Assembly: GCA_036508635.1 (NCBI GenBank)
Contig: DATCGY010000196.1
Coordinates: 1-17,008, forward strand
Length of the DNA stretch: 17,008 nt
Reading direction: 5' to 3'
DNA from: FEN-727 sp036508635
GTDB taxonomy: Bacteria > Actinomycetota > Geothermincolia > Fen-727 > Anoxymicrobiaceae
In this document: in pieces, positions 7,288 to 14,340 of the stretch
Layout of the letters: each line of letters begins with the position of its first letter
Position numbering within the stretch: the stretch's first letter is position 1
Translations under genes and position numbers: made by a program
The notes under the pieces: generated by a model
The model's database searches: none
Seen by the model: only the letters and a program-made list of their open reading frames with translations
Told to the model about the DNA's origin: nothing

Positions 7288-7632
7288 CTACCCCGGGGGC
7301 CACCTCATGAACCGACCACCCATCATGTGAAAATGCAGGTGTTCGACCTCCTGGCCAGCCTCCTCACCGATGTTGCATACGATCCTGTAGCCGCTCATGT
7401 CAATGCCCTCACTGATGCCTATGTCACGTATCAGTGAGAAGACATCGGCGAGGACCTCGCAATGTTCGGGCTTCAGGTCTTTTATCTGGGGAATATGCTC
7501 TTTGGGGATTATTAGGACATGTACCGGCGCCTGCGGGTTTATATCGCGGAACGCGAGCGCCGTAGGTCGCTCTTCGATAATGTCCGCTCCTATTTCTCCA
7601 CTGGCTATCCGGCAAAACAGGCAATCATCCAA
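7288..7632 (-). CDS. HIT-family nucleotide-binding protein (HINT/PKCI-like)
   Basis: A 114-residue histidine-triad protein of the HINT branch. These are homodimeric hydrolases acting on AMP-linked substrates such as adenosine phosphoramidates. The triad HLHFHMM places H98, H100 and H102 near the C-terminus, and the zinc-binding CLFC pair of the PKCI-type members is at C4 and C7. The fold signature from LAFRDINPQAPVHVLIIPKEH (about 26-46) is well kept. The start is TTG at 7632: an ATG at 7628 is out of frame, and only the TTG gives the standard DCLFCRIASGEI N-terminus. AGAAGGTGA upstream is a good ribosome-binding site. The gap to mtaB is 21 nt. HIT genes next to phoH clusters are common in Actinobacteria. 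The physiological substrate is unknown. Confidence 0.93.
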   Translation of the reverse strand: MDDCLFCRIASGEIGADIIEERPTALAFRDINPQAPVHVLIIPKEHIPQIKDLKPEHCEVLADVFSLIRDIGISEGIDMSGYRIVCNIGEEAGQEVEHLHFHMMGGRFMRWPPG

Positions 7633-7653
7633 TCCGCATCACCTTCTCCCCCT

Positions 7654-8931
7654 CTACTCGTCCACCATGACCATCACGCCCCTCAGACCTTCCGGGTCCG
7701 CGTCGGTGACGCGCACGTCGACCGTACGCCCTACGAGAGCCGGGTAGCCGTCGAAGATGACCCCCGCGAAGCTCTCAGCCCTTCCGAACACTCGGCCGGG
7801 CTCGCTCTCCATGGCTGCTTCTACCAATACCTGGATTATACGACCAACAAAGCACTCGTGGAACCTCAGGGCTGTGCCGCGTGCGAGCTCTCGAAGGGCC
7901 GTCGCCCTCGCCTCTTTCACTCCAGGTTCGACGGGATCGCCAAGCGAGACCGCGGCGGTCTTGGGCCTGGGAGAATATTTGAATACGTGCACCCTCGAGA
8001 ACGCGATTTCGTCGATCATCCGTGCAGTACTTTCGAAAGCGGACTCGTCCTCCGTCGGAAATCCCACTATCACATCGGTCGTCATGCTGAGCCCCGGAAC
8101 CAGTTCGCGCAGCCGGCGGACCCGCCCCGCGAACTGCTCCGGGGTGTATTCGCGGCCCATATCGGCAAGCACGCGCTCGTCGCCACTCTGCAAGGGGACG
8201 TGCAGATGGCGCCTCAACGCCCCGCCTTCCGCCATTGCCGATGCCAGTCCGGGTCCTATATCTGAGAGTTCAATAGAGCTGAGTCTCAGCCACATCCCAC
8301 CGCACTCGTCGCTAATCGACCTGGCCAGTGCCTCGAGGCCTTCCCCGCGTACGGGGTCACGGTAGCTTCCGAGGTCTATTCCGCAAAGTATGACCTCGCC
8401 CGCGCCGAGCGCGCCAAGTTCACGAACCTCTTCAACGACCGATTCTATCTGTCTGCTGGACGTAGGAGGCCTGAGGTACGGCACTATGCAGTACGTACAG
8501 TACCGGTTACAGCCCTCCTGAACCTTCACCGGTACGCGAACGAGCTCCTCGGGCGTCCATTTGCACACTGCGCCTCCCGTGGGTGAGGGAGATGCATCGC
8601 CTTCGCTCGCCTGACGAGCAACTTTGTCTTTATCAACGTTTGCCACGATGGATTCGACGCCAGGCACATTGAAAACGTCCGGGTCCAGGTCAGCACCACA
8701 GCCGGTTACTATGACATGCGCGCCACTGCGAGCGCAACGCCTCGCGAGTTTCCTTGACTTTCGCATCCCCTCCGCTGTGACCGCGCACGTATTGACCACC
8801 CATATATCGGGGACCTCGTCCGGCTCCGCTCTCCTGAAACCGCGCAGCGCGAAATCTCTTTCGATCGCCATGGAATCGGCCCTGTTCACCCTGCAACCAA
8901 GCGTTGAGACCCTGTATGTCCTGAGGCTCAC
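7654..8931 (-). CDS. mtaB: tRNA (N6-threonylcarbamoyladenosine37-C2) methylthiotransferase MtaB
   Basis: A 425-residue radical-SAM methylthiotransferase that converts t6A37 to ms2t6A in ANN-decoding tRNAs. The N-terminal UPF0004 domain carries its cluster cysteines C13 (LGCRVNRAD), C49 (NTCAVT) and C78 (VTGCGAD). The radical-SAM cluster motif CNRYCTYC supplies C141, C145 and C148. The C-terminal TRAM domain, about residues 360-423, binds tRNA. The GCRVN variant of the first motif, in place of GCQMN, marks the MtaB branch and not MiaB or RimO. The start is GTG at 8931, overlapping the rsmE TGA by 4 nt, so translation is coupled. The order rsmE-mtaB is the same as yqeU-yqeV in Bacillus subtilis. 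Between the two cluster domains (about 107-125) is a short variable Gly/Ser-rich linker. Confidence 0.95.
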   Translation of the reverse strand: MSLRTYRVSTLGCRVNRADSMAIERDFALRGFRRAEPDEVPDIWVVNTCAVTAEGMRKSRKLARRCARSGAHVIVTGCGADLDPDVFNVPGVESIVANVDKDKVARQASEGDASPSPTGGAVCKWTPEELVRVPVKVQEGCNRYCTYCIVPYLRPPTSSRQIESVVEEVRELGALGAGEVILCGIDLGSYRDPVRGEGLEALARSISDECGGMWLRLSSIELSDIGPGLASAMAEGGALRRHLHVPLQSGDERVLADMGREYTPEQFAGRVRRLRELVPGLSMTTDVIVGFPTEDESAFESTARMIDEIAFSRVHVFKYSPRPKTAAVSLGDPVEPGVKEARATALRELARGTALRFHECFVGRIIQVLVEAAMESEPGRVFGRAESFAGVIFDGYPALVGRTVDVRVTDADPEGLRGVMVMVDE

Positions 8932-9686
8932 CGACCGCTCCCAGGCTCGAGAAGCCCGTATATGAAACGGATCAGCATGGCGGCATACGCGCCGGCGCTC
9001 TCAGTCCGCAAGACGAGCTCGCCCAGGCTCGCGGTCACGGCCCCGGCTGAGACCAGCATGGCGGCTTCGTCTTCGGCGAAACCCCCTTCCGGTCCGAGTA
9101 TCATGCCTATCGAGGCTGTCGGGTTTACGGGAAGAACGCTCGCGAGGCTTTCCACGGTCTCGTCTTCCCAGAGGAGTATGTTTAGATCCTGAGCAGCGAG
9201 CACCTTCTCGGTGAGCGGCCACTCAACTGGCTCGCGAACCGAAAGCGGCATCGGCCTCCGTGCGACTTTCGAGGCTTCGTACGCTATCTTGCTCAGGCGG
9301 GGCACTCGCTGTCGGACTTTCTCGGCGGATCCCTCCGGCGACCTCGGCGCTACGAACGGAATCAGTTCGAAGACGCCAGCTTCGGCGACCCTCTCAACCG
9401 TCTCGTCCATACGGGAGGTCCTTGCAACGGCCTGGAAAACTATGAGCCTTGGGATCTCCAGAGGGCGCGCGTGCCAGTCGATAATAGCTCCCTGAACGAG
9501 TTCGGGACCGACGAACGTCAGGCTGACCGAGAAGACTCTGCCCGCACCGTCTGAAACGAGTATCTCGTCTCCGGGTTTTGCGCGAAGGGAGCGCGAGAGG
9601 TGGCGGGCTTCACCACCAGCCAGAACAACAAGACCTTCCTGCACGCTGATATCACCGGCCTCGGCGTAAAACAGAGGCTTGCTCAT
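8928..9686 (-). CDS. rsmE: 16S rRNA (uracil(1498)-N3)-methyltransferase
   Basis: A 252-residue SPOUT-class methyltransferase that methylates N3 of U1498 in helix 44 of 16S rRNA, using S-adenosylmethionine. An N-terminal PUA-like RNA-binding part (about 1-75, with GGEARHLSRSLRAKPGDEI) is followed by the knotted catalytic domain, whose SAM-binding loops are ILGPEGGF and LGELVLRTESA near the C-terminus. The ATG at 9686 is chosen because it gives the usual FYAEAGDI start and normal length, with CGGAG about 9 nt upstream. An open frame to 9830 would overlap dnaJ by 92 nt and is not required. The gap to dnaJ is 52 nt, the largest in the hrcA-to-ybeY run, but I see no terminator or promoter in it. 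prmA, which precedes rsmE in many Firmicutes, is absent. Confidence 0.95.
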   Translation of the reverse strand: MSKPLFYAEAGDISVQEGLVVLAGGEARHLSRSLRAKPGDEILVSDGAGRVFSVSLTFVGPELVQGAIIDWHARPLEIPRLIVFQAVARTSRMDETVERVAEAGVFELIPFVAPRSPEGSAEKVRQRVPRLSKIAYEASKVARRPMPLSVREPVEWPLTEKVLAAQDLNILLWEDETVESLASVLPVNPTASIGMILGPEGGFAEDEAAMLVSAGAVTASLGELVLRTESAGAYAAMLIRFIYGLLEPGSGR

Positions 9687-9738
9687 CAGCGAAACTCCGG
9701 CGTTCCACAGGCATTGTCCAGCTGCGCCGCGTTGCGTA

Positions 9739-10833
9739 TCACTTGCGGATGTTGTCCTTTCGCGTCTCGAGATACGATTCGAGCAGTTTCTTCTGCTGCT
9801 GGGTAAGCTTCCTGGGAATGCTGACCTCAACGCTTACCTGGACGCTGCCCCTCCGCCCGCCGTACCTGGGTGGCAGACCTTTGCCCTTCATCCTGATGAC
9901 CTCGCCCGGCTGCGTGCCGCCGGGCACCTTCAGCGTGAAATCCGCATCAAGGGAACGCATCTCTATGTCGACCCCCAGGGCAGCTTCGACAAAATCTACC
10001 GTCACCGAAGTGTAAATCTCGGTTCCCTTGCGCTGGAAGTCGGGGTGGGGCTGGATATCTATTGCGACGTAGAGATCTCCGGTGCTTCCCCCCCGGATAC
10101 CGCCCTCTCCTTTGCCCCTGACTCGAAGTCGGTCGCCACGCTCGACGCCTGGTGGAATGGATACCTGTATCTTCTCGGAGATCGTCATCAGGCAGGTGCC
10201 TTCACATTTCTTGCACGGTTCAGTGATTACCTGGCCAGCGCCACCGCAACCGCCACAAGTCTGCGCGCTGACGAGCGTCCCGAGAATGCTGCGTCTTGAC
10301 GTCCGCACCTGCCCGGTGCCCCTACAGGCCTCGCACGTGCTCATATGAGTGCCGGGCATCATCCCGGTGCCTGAGCATTCGTCACAGGTCGCGCGCCTTT
10401 CGAGCTCGACCTCCTTCTCTATCCCGTCGACGACTTCGGCGAGCTTGATTTCGATAACCATCTCCATGTCCCGGCCGCGGACCTTTCCACGCGAGCCCGG
10501 ACCGCGACGCGCGAACGGGTCGGAGAATCCTCCACCGAAGAAAACGTCGAATAGGTCCGATATCGAGGAGAATCCGTCAAAGTCCAACCCGGCCCCACGC
10601 CTGAGTCCGTCGAGGCCATGGGAGTCGTAGTCGTGCCGTTTCTCTGGATCGGAGAGTATCTCGTACGCGAAGCTGAGCTCCTTGAACTTGTGCTCGCCGT
10701 CGGGATCGTCATGCGCCACATCGGGATGGCACTCGCGCGCCTTCTGCCTGTATGCGGTCTTGATGTCGGTCTGTGAAGCCTGCTTGTTGACGCCCAGGAT
10801 CTCGTAGAGGTCTCTATCGATGTCGTTGTGCAC
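9739..10833 (-). CDS. dnaJ: Chaperone DnaJ (Hsp40, type I)
   Basis: A 364-residue type I J-protein, the co-chaperone that stimulates DnaK ATP hydrolysis. The J domain (about 5-70) has the HPD motif at 36-38. A Gly/Phe-rich linker spans about 72-118. The cysteine-rich domain (about 150-214) has four zinc repeats with cysteine pairs 150/153, 167/170, 193/196 and 207/210. Two C-terminal substrate-binding beta domains and a dimerisation tail follow. In the fourth repeat the final glycine of CxxCxGxG is cysteine (CKKCEGTC), giving an extra C214. The start is GTG at 10833, 13 nt after the hrcA stop, with GGGGGAA upstream; a longer frame to 10878 would overlap hrcA. grpE and dnaK are not beside it, so its partners are encoded elsewhere. 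It should be under HrcA/CIRCE control with hrcA. Confidence 0.96.
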   Translation of the reverse strand: MHNDIDRDLYEILGVNKQASQTDIKTAYRQKARECHPDVAHDDPDGEHKFKELSFAYEILSDPEKRHDYDSHGLDGLRRGAGLDFDGFSSISDLFDVFFGGGFSDPFARRGPGSRGKVRGRDMEMVIEIKLAEVVDGIEKEVELERRATCDECSGTGMMPGTHMSTCEACRGTGQVRTSRRSILGTLVSAQTCGGCGGAGQVITEPCKKCEGTCLMTISEKIQVSIPPGVERGDRLRVRGKGEGGIRGGSTGDLYVAIDIQPHPDFQRKGTEIYTSVTVDFVEAALGVDIEMRSLDADFTLKVPGGTQPGEVIRMKGKGLPPRYGGRRGSVQVSVEVSIPRKLTQQQKKLLESYLETRKDNIRK

Positions 10834-10846
10834 CAGGTTCCCCCGC

Positions 10847-11884
10847 TCAGTCCTTAGGCTGCAGGAACCTGCGCCCAAGGTTCTCGGCCATCAGCTCGAC
10901 CATGCTTATCGTGCGCTCGTAGTCCATGCAAGTCGGGCCCACGACCCCTAGCGACCCGAGAAGTCCGGAACCTATCGGGTAGCTGGTGCCTACGAAAGCA
11001 CAGCGCTGGAGCTCGCGGAGCCTGTTCTCCTCGCCTATGCGTACGGTCAGTCTCTTTTCACGCATGAGGTCCTTGAGAAGGTCTAGGATAAAATACTGTT
11101 TCTCCATCGCCTCGAGAAGGACCTGCGCCCACTCGGTTCCCGCGATGTCCATCTCGCGGACGATATTGGCCGTACCGCCGATGAACACTCTGTCGTCGAT
11201 GGTTCCGAGGTAATCACCGATGGCGTCGAGCGCGTCCATCATAAGCTCCTGCCCCGCCTCGCCAAACCGTACCTTCCCGGCAACTTCCCGCGTGTTGATC
11301 CTGTCGAGCGCCAGCCCGGAGAGGGTTTTTTCAAGGTGCGCCGCCGCACGTGCAACGGTATCGCTTCCGACTTCGTGGTCGAGCGTGAGCAGCCGCCTTC
11401 CGATCTGGCCTTTCGATGTTATGACGATGACCATGACCTGGTATCCGCTCAGACGGATCAGGTCGACGTGCCTGACGGTGTCCGCCGTGTTGAACGGAGC
11501 AAAGACCATGGCGGTCGTATGCGTGAGCCGTGACAGCAGTAACGACGCCTCCTGCATGAGGCCCTCGATCTCGCGGGTCCGGGCGTCGAACAACTTTTCA
11601 ATAGCCTCGGCGTCGCGCATCGTCGGCTTCGCCTGCCCTGTTAGCATGTCGACGTAGTATCGATATGCGATGTCGGTTGGCACCCTGCCGGCCGAGGTAT
11701 GTGGCTGGGTCAGGAGCCCGAGATCCTCGAGTACCGCCATCTCGTTACGAATCGTCGCACTGCTCACCTTGAGGCCAGTCGATTCCGCCACGGCACCAGA
11801 ACCGACCGGCTTTCCCGTCAGGATGAAGCTCCGTACCACCGCTTGCAGTATCTTTTTCTTGCGTTCATCTATCTGTACGATCAT
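10847..11884 (-). CDS. hrcA: Heat-inducible transcription repressor HrcA
   Basis: A 345-residue HrcA, the repressor that binds CIRCE inverted repeats and turns off chaperone genes until heat shock. The N-terminal winged-helix DNA-binding domain (about 1-80) includes RKKKILQAVV, the recognition part with SSATIRNEM, and GLLTQPHTSAGRVPTDIAYRYYV. A GAF-like domain with an inserted dimerisation segment makes up the rest, ending in the conserved GSLGVVGPTCMDYERTISMVELMAENL region. Length is normal. The ATG at 11884 has GGAGG 5 nt upstream. A perfect CIRCE lies 32 nt before the start, so the gene regulates itself and dnaJ. It lies 73 nt after the lepA stop; hemW, which often sits between lepA and hrcA, is absent. 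Confidence 0.96.
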   Translation of the reverse strand: MIVQIDERKKKILQAVVRSFILTGKPVGSGAVAESTGLKVSSATIRNEMAVLEDLGLLTQPHTSAGRVPTDIAYRYYVDMLTGQAKPTMRDAEAIEKLFDARTREIEGLMQEASLLLSRLTHTTAMVFAPFNTADTVRHVDLIRLSGYQVMVIVITSKGQIGRRLLTLDHEVGSDTVARAAAHLEKTLSGLALDRINTREVAGKVRFGEAGQELMMDALDAIGDYLGTIDDRVFIGGTANIVREMDIAGTEWAQVLLEAMEKQYFILDLLKDLMREKRLTVRIGEENRLRELQRCAFVGTSYPIGSGLLGSLGVVGPTCMDYERTISMVELMAENLGRRFLQPKD

Positions 11885-11912
11885 CCAAACCTCCGATGAT
11901 CTTGTTCATATG

Positions 11913-11942
11913 ATCTTAGCACTCAATGCGTGTGAGTGCTAA
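11913..11942 (-). promoter_or_regulatory. Candidate hrcA promoter embedded in CIRCE
   Basis: On the minus strand TTAGCA (11942-11937) and TAAGAT (11918-11913) are spaced by 18 nt and each matches four of six consensus positions for -35 and -10. If used, transcription would begin near 11906, about 22 nt before the ATG, leaving room for the GGAGG site. CIRCE would then cover the whole promoter, so HrcA would block polymerase directly. Both elements are partly formed by the CIRCE arms themselves, so the match could be coincidental, with the true promoter inside the lepA 3' end. Confidence 0.4.
11916..11942. promoter_or_regulatory. CIRCE operator of the hrcA-dnaJ unit
   Basis: The inverted repeat TTAGCACTC, nine bases, GAGTGCTAA is present without a single mismatch to the CIRCE consensus. 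It lies between the lepA stop (11958) and the hrcA start (11884). It is the binding site of HrcA, so the hrcA-dnaJ transcript should be repressed by its own first product and released on heat or unfolded-protein stress when GroEL is titrated. Its sequence is established knowledge for the HrcA regulon; operation in this organism is inferred. Confidence 0.97.
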
Positions 11943-11957
11943 CCACGGACTACTGCC

Positions 11958-13763
11958 CTAGCCGCCAGAGTCCTCGGACTTTATCATCGAGACGAACGCT
12001 TCCTGCGGCAGCTCCACCTTTCCGACCATTTTCATCCGCTTCTTCCCGGCCTTCTGCTTCTCCCAGAGCTTCCGCTTTCGAGTGATGTCCCCGCCGTAAC
12101 ATTTTGCGGTCACGTCTTTTTTTCGTGCCGGGAGCGTCTCGCGGGCGATGATCCGTCCCCCGACTGATGCCTGTATCGCAAGCTCGAACAACTGCCTGGG
12201 AATGACTGACTTCAGCTTCGCGGCGATCTCCCGGCCGCGGGCCTGCGCTCTATCTTTCGGCACGATGCTCGAGAAAGCATCGACCACTTCTCCGTGAACC
12301 ATTATCTCGAGCTTGACCAGTGGTCCCACCCGGAACTCTTCGAGGTCGTAATCGAGGGAGGCGTACCCTCGCGAGCGGCTCTTCAACTGATCGTAGAAAC
12401 CTGAGACAAGCTCCGCTAGAGGCATATGGTAGGAGATCTCAACCCTATTCGTGGAGAGGTAGACCATATCGCGGTACATGCACCTCCTCTGCTGGCAGAG
12501 CTCCATGACAGGCCCGACCATGTCGCCGGGTGTGATTATCAGTAGGCTGATGTATGGCTCCTCGACCCTCACGACCTCGTTTGCGGGAGGCATCTCGGAT
12601 GGGTTGTTCACCATGCAGACGTTTCCAGCCTTGTCGGTCACCCTGTATACGACATTTGGCGCTGTCACTATTAATTCGAGCCCGTATTCACGCTCTAGCC
12701 TCTCACGCACCACGTCCATATGCAGCAGGCCGAGGAACCCGCATCTGAAACCGAAGCCAAGAGCCAGCGAAGTCTCCGGAACGAAGTTGAAGGCCGCGTC
12801 ATTTAGCCGCAGTTTCGAAAGCGCCTCTCGGAGTTGCTGGTAGTCGTTGTTCTCTATCGGGAACAGGCCCGCGAAGACTACCGGCTTTGGTTCCCTGTAG
12901 CCGGGCAGGGCCGTCGAGGCACTCTCCTGGTAAGTCGTGAGCGTATCCCCGACCGGTAGTTCCGACACCTCCTTGATGCCCGTGGCGACAAAACCGACCT
13001 CACCGGTCGAGAGCTTGTCCGCAGGCACCATGTCCGGGGTCAGGTAACCCAACGATTCGGCCTGCGCACGCCCCCCGGAGGCCATCATGCTTATCTCCAT
13101 GCCGGTTCGAAGCTCGCCGGAAACTACCCTGACAAGCGTCACCACGCCGCGATACTGGTCATACTTGGAATCGAATACAAGTGCCCTGAGGGCTCCGTCC
13201 GGTCCCGCTGAAGGAGGCGGTACCTTTTCAACTATCGCGTGCATGAGCGCCTCGACGCCCGCGCCGCTTTTCGCGGAGCAGAAGAGAACGTCCTCCGGCT
13301 CGACACCCAGGATCTCAACTAGCTCGTCCCTGACCCTCTCGGGCTCCGCTGACCCCAGATCGATCTTGTTGACCACGGGTATCAGCGTCAGGCCGTTCTC
13401 TTCAGCGAGGTGGAGGTTGCCTATCGTCTGGGCTTCTACCCCCTGCGAGGCGTCGACCAGCAGTATGGCGCCCTCGCACGCCGCGAGCGTCCTCGATACC
13501 TCGTACGTGAAATCGACATGGCCCGGGGTATCTATGAGGTTGAGCTCGTAGGTCTGGGAGCCCAGATCGTACGTGAGCCTTACGGCCTGCGCCTTGATGG
13601 TGATGCCCCGCTCCCGCTCCAGGTCCATCCGATCGAGGAACTGTGGCTTTTCTTGTCCCGGCTCTATCGCTCCTGTGAGCTCCAGCATCCTGTCGGCCAG
13701 TGTCGATTTACCGTGATCTATGTGTGCTATTATGCAAAAATTTCTAATGCTCGAGGTTTCCAG
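11958..13763 (-). CDS. lepA: Elongation factor 4 (LepA), translational GTPase
   Basis: LepA/EF4, a ribosome-associated GTPase linked to back-translocation, fidelity under stress and 30S biogenesis. GTPase motifs in order: G1 AHIDHGKST (13-21), G2 in RERGITIKA, G3 DTPGH (78-82), G4 NKID (132-135). EF-G-like domains II, III and V follow, then the LepA-specific C-terminal domain with the basic KCYGGDITRKRKLWEKQKAGKKRMK region. The best start is a CTG at 13763. It gives 601 residues, the family's usual size, and the short start ETSSIRNF as in other LepA proteins. It has GGAGG with 9 nt spacing upstream and lies 3' of the candidate promoter at 13797-13805. In-frame TTG (13838) and GTG (13904) codons lie upstream of that promoter and would add 25 or 47 unrelated residues. 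The gene is divergent from rpsT. Confidence 0.95.
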   Translation of the reverse strand: METSSIRNFCIIAHIDHGKSTLADRMLELTGAIEPGQEKPQFLDRMDLERERGITIKAQAVRLTYDLGSQTYELNLIDTPGHVDFTYEVSRTLAACEGAILLVDASQGVEAQTIGNLHLAEENGLTLIPVVNKIDLGSAEPERVRDELVEILGVEPEDVLFCSAKSGAGVEALMHAIVEKVPPPSAGPDGALRALVFDSKYDQYRGVVTLVRVVSGELRTGMEISMMASGGRAQAESLGYLTPDMVPADKLSTGEVGFVATGIKEVSELPVGDTLTTYQESASTALPGYREPKPVVFAGLFPIENNDYQQLREALSKLRLNDAAFNFVPETSLALGFGFRCGFLGLLHMDVVRERLEREYGLELIVTAPNVVYRVTDKAGNVCMVNNPSEMPPANEVVRVEEPYISLLIITPGDMVGPVMELCQQRRCMYRDMVYLSTNRVEISYHMPLAELVSGFYDQLKSRSRGYASLDYDLEEFRVGPLVKLEIMVHGEVVDAFSSIVPKDRAQARGREIAAKLKSVIPRQLFELAIQASVGGRIIARETLPARKKDVTAKCYGGDITRKRKLWEKQKAGKKRMKMVGKVELPQEAFVSMIKSEDSGG

Positions 13764-13770
13764 TCTCCAA

Positions 13771-13778
13771 CACCTCCG
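13771..13778 (-). promoter_or_regulatory. Ribosome-binding site supporting the CTG start of lepA
   Basis: The minus strand reads CGGAGGTG here, with the GGAGG core 9 nt before the CTG at 13763. No ATG, GTG or TTG in the lepA frame lies within reach downstream of this site. The nearby GTG and TTG triplets overlapping it are in a different frame. It is the evidence that decides the lepA start. Confidence 0.65.
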
Positions 13779-13796
13779 TAGCTGTTTCCCCGCGCT

Positions 13797-13805
13797 ATCA
13801 TAGCA
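13797..13805 (-). promoter_or_regulatory. Candidate lepA promoter (extended -10)
   Basis: On the minus strand TGCTATGAT is an extended -10 element (TGn followed by TATGAT, five of six matches). The hexamer 17 nt upstream, AATGCA, is a poor -35, which extended -10 promoters tolerate. Transcription would begin near 13790 and give a leader of about 27 nt holding the ribosome-binding site. The missing -35 is occupied by an inverted repeat (13816-13836), which suggests regulation. Confidence 0.5.
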
Positions 13806-13815
13806 GACTCCAACC

Positions 13816-13836
13816 GGCCTGCATTTGTTGTAGGCC
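13816..13836. repeat. Inverted repeat over the -35 region of lepA (possible operator)
   Basis: GGCCTGCA and TGTAGGCC flank a 5-nt TTTGT centre, with seven of eight positions symmetric. The dyad is centred near position -36 of the candidate lepA start site and 74 nt upstream of the rpsT -35. There is no T-run on either strand, so it is not a terminator. It does not resemble CIRCE. It could bind a dimeric regulator, form an RNA hairpin in any read-through transcript, or be chance; no known regulator is assigned. Confidence 0.4.
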
Positions 13837-13909
13837 AACCATCGCGTATCTTTCCCGGCGGTCGATGTGGCGGTGGGCGGCCCAATACCAGCGAGGGAGG
13901 TCACTCGTG

Positions 13910-13938
13910 TCGACAGTAGCCGGCCCCTGTGCTACAAT
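13910..13938 (+). promoter_or_regulatory. Sigma-70 type promoter of rpsT
   Basis: TCGACA (13910-13915, five of six to TTGACA), a 17-nt spacer, then TACAAT (13933-13938, five of six to TATAAT) with TGC directly before it as an extended -10. Transcription should begin near 13945, giving a leader of about 57 nt before the rpsT ATG. This is the best-matching vegetative promoter in the window, as expected for a ribosomal protein gene. Confidence 0.75.
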
Positions 13939-14001
13939 CCCTTGAGCCGTGGCTTGGAGCTGCGGTTTGTTCAAGTCAGCAGAGGTCCGAAGGAAGTCGA
14001 G

Positions 14002-14268
14002 ATGCCCAATATAAAGTCGCAGATCAAGAGGATGCACAAGTCCGAGGAGCAGCGCCAGCGCAACCGCTCCGTAATGTCAGCGCTCAAGACGAAGATAAAG
14101 AAATTCGAGACAGCAATTCAGTCAGGTGACGCCGACGAAGCCAGGGACAAGTTCGACGAGGCTTCTCGTGAGCTCGACAAGGCCGCGACCAAGGGCGTCA
14201 TCCACAAGAACAAGGCCGCAAACAAGAAATCGCGCATGGCGCGCGACCTGAACTCGATGGTCAGTTAG
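14002..14268 (+). CDS. rpsT: 30S ribosomal protein S20
   Basis: An 88-residue S20, a primary 16S rRNA-binding protein of the small subunit, and the only + strand gene here. The start MPNIKSQIKR, the Lys/Arg-rich long helices (SALKTKIKKFETAI), and the C-terminal KGVIHKNKAANKKSRMARDL are standard S20 features. The ATG at 14002 has GAAGGAAG about 5 nt upstream. An open frame from 13867 would add 45 residues but begins upstream of the promoter and is rejected. The gene has its own promoter and a terminator 16 nt after the stop, so it is a monocistronic unit. It is placed between holA and lepA as in Bacillus, but in opposite orientation to both. Confidence 0.97.
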   Translation: MPNIKSQIKRMHKSEEQRQRNRSVMSALKTKIKKFETAIQSGDADEARDKFDEASRELDKAATKGVIHKNKAANKKSRMARDLNSMVS

Positions 14269-14284
14269 AGCCAGATTTTGCGTG

Positions 14285-14308
14285 CGCCCCGAAATGGGGC
14301 GTTTTTTT
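14285..14308 (+). terminator. Intrinsic terminator of rpsT
   Basis: A perfect six-base-pair stem CGCCCC/GGGGCG with the loop GAAAT is followed by seven T. It lies 16 nt after the rpsT stop. On the minus strand the stem is not followed by T, so it should stop only rpsT transcription and not transcripts arriving from holA. Confidence 0.93.
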
Positions 14309-14340
14309 ATCCCACCCAAAGGCTTTCCATGAGGCATTTC

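Noticed and set aside
7519..8265. 248-codon open frame on the + strand antisense to mtaB
   Set aside because: It lies opposite a gene with intact catalytic motifs, has no recognisable domain or ribosome-binding site, and its length is expected from GC-rich codon bias on the other strand.
9687..9738. Possible internal promoter or terminator between dnaJ and rsmE
   Set aside because: The 52-nt gap has no hairpin with a T-run and no paired -35/-10 elements that I can support.
13764..13904. Longer lepA starting at GTG 13904 or TTG 13838
   Set aside because: The extension has no similarity to LepA N-termini as known to me, and lies upstream of the candidate promoter and the ribosome-binding site.
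13941..13975. Possible hairpin CTTGAGC/GTTCAAG in the rpsT leader, as an S20 autoregulatory site
   Set aside because: Its left arm begins before the predicted transcription start near 13945, so it could not form fully in the mRNA, and the stem is short with a wobble pair.
13867..14001. N-terminal extension of S20 by 45 residues
   Set aside because: It begins upstream of the predicted rpsT promoter, and the ATG at 14002 with its ribosome-binding site gives the exact family N-terminus.
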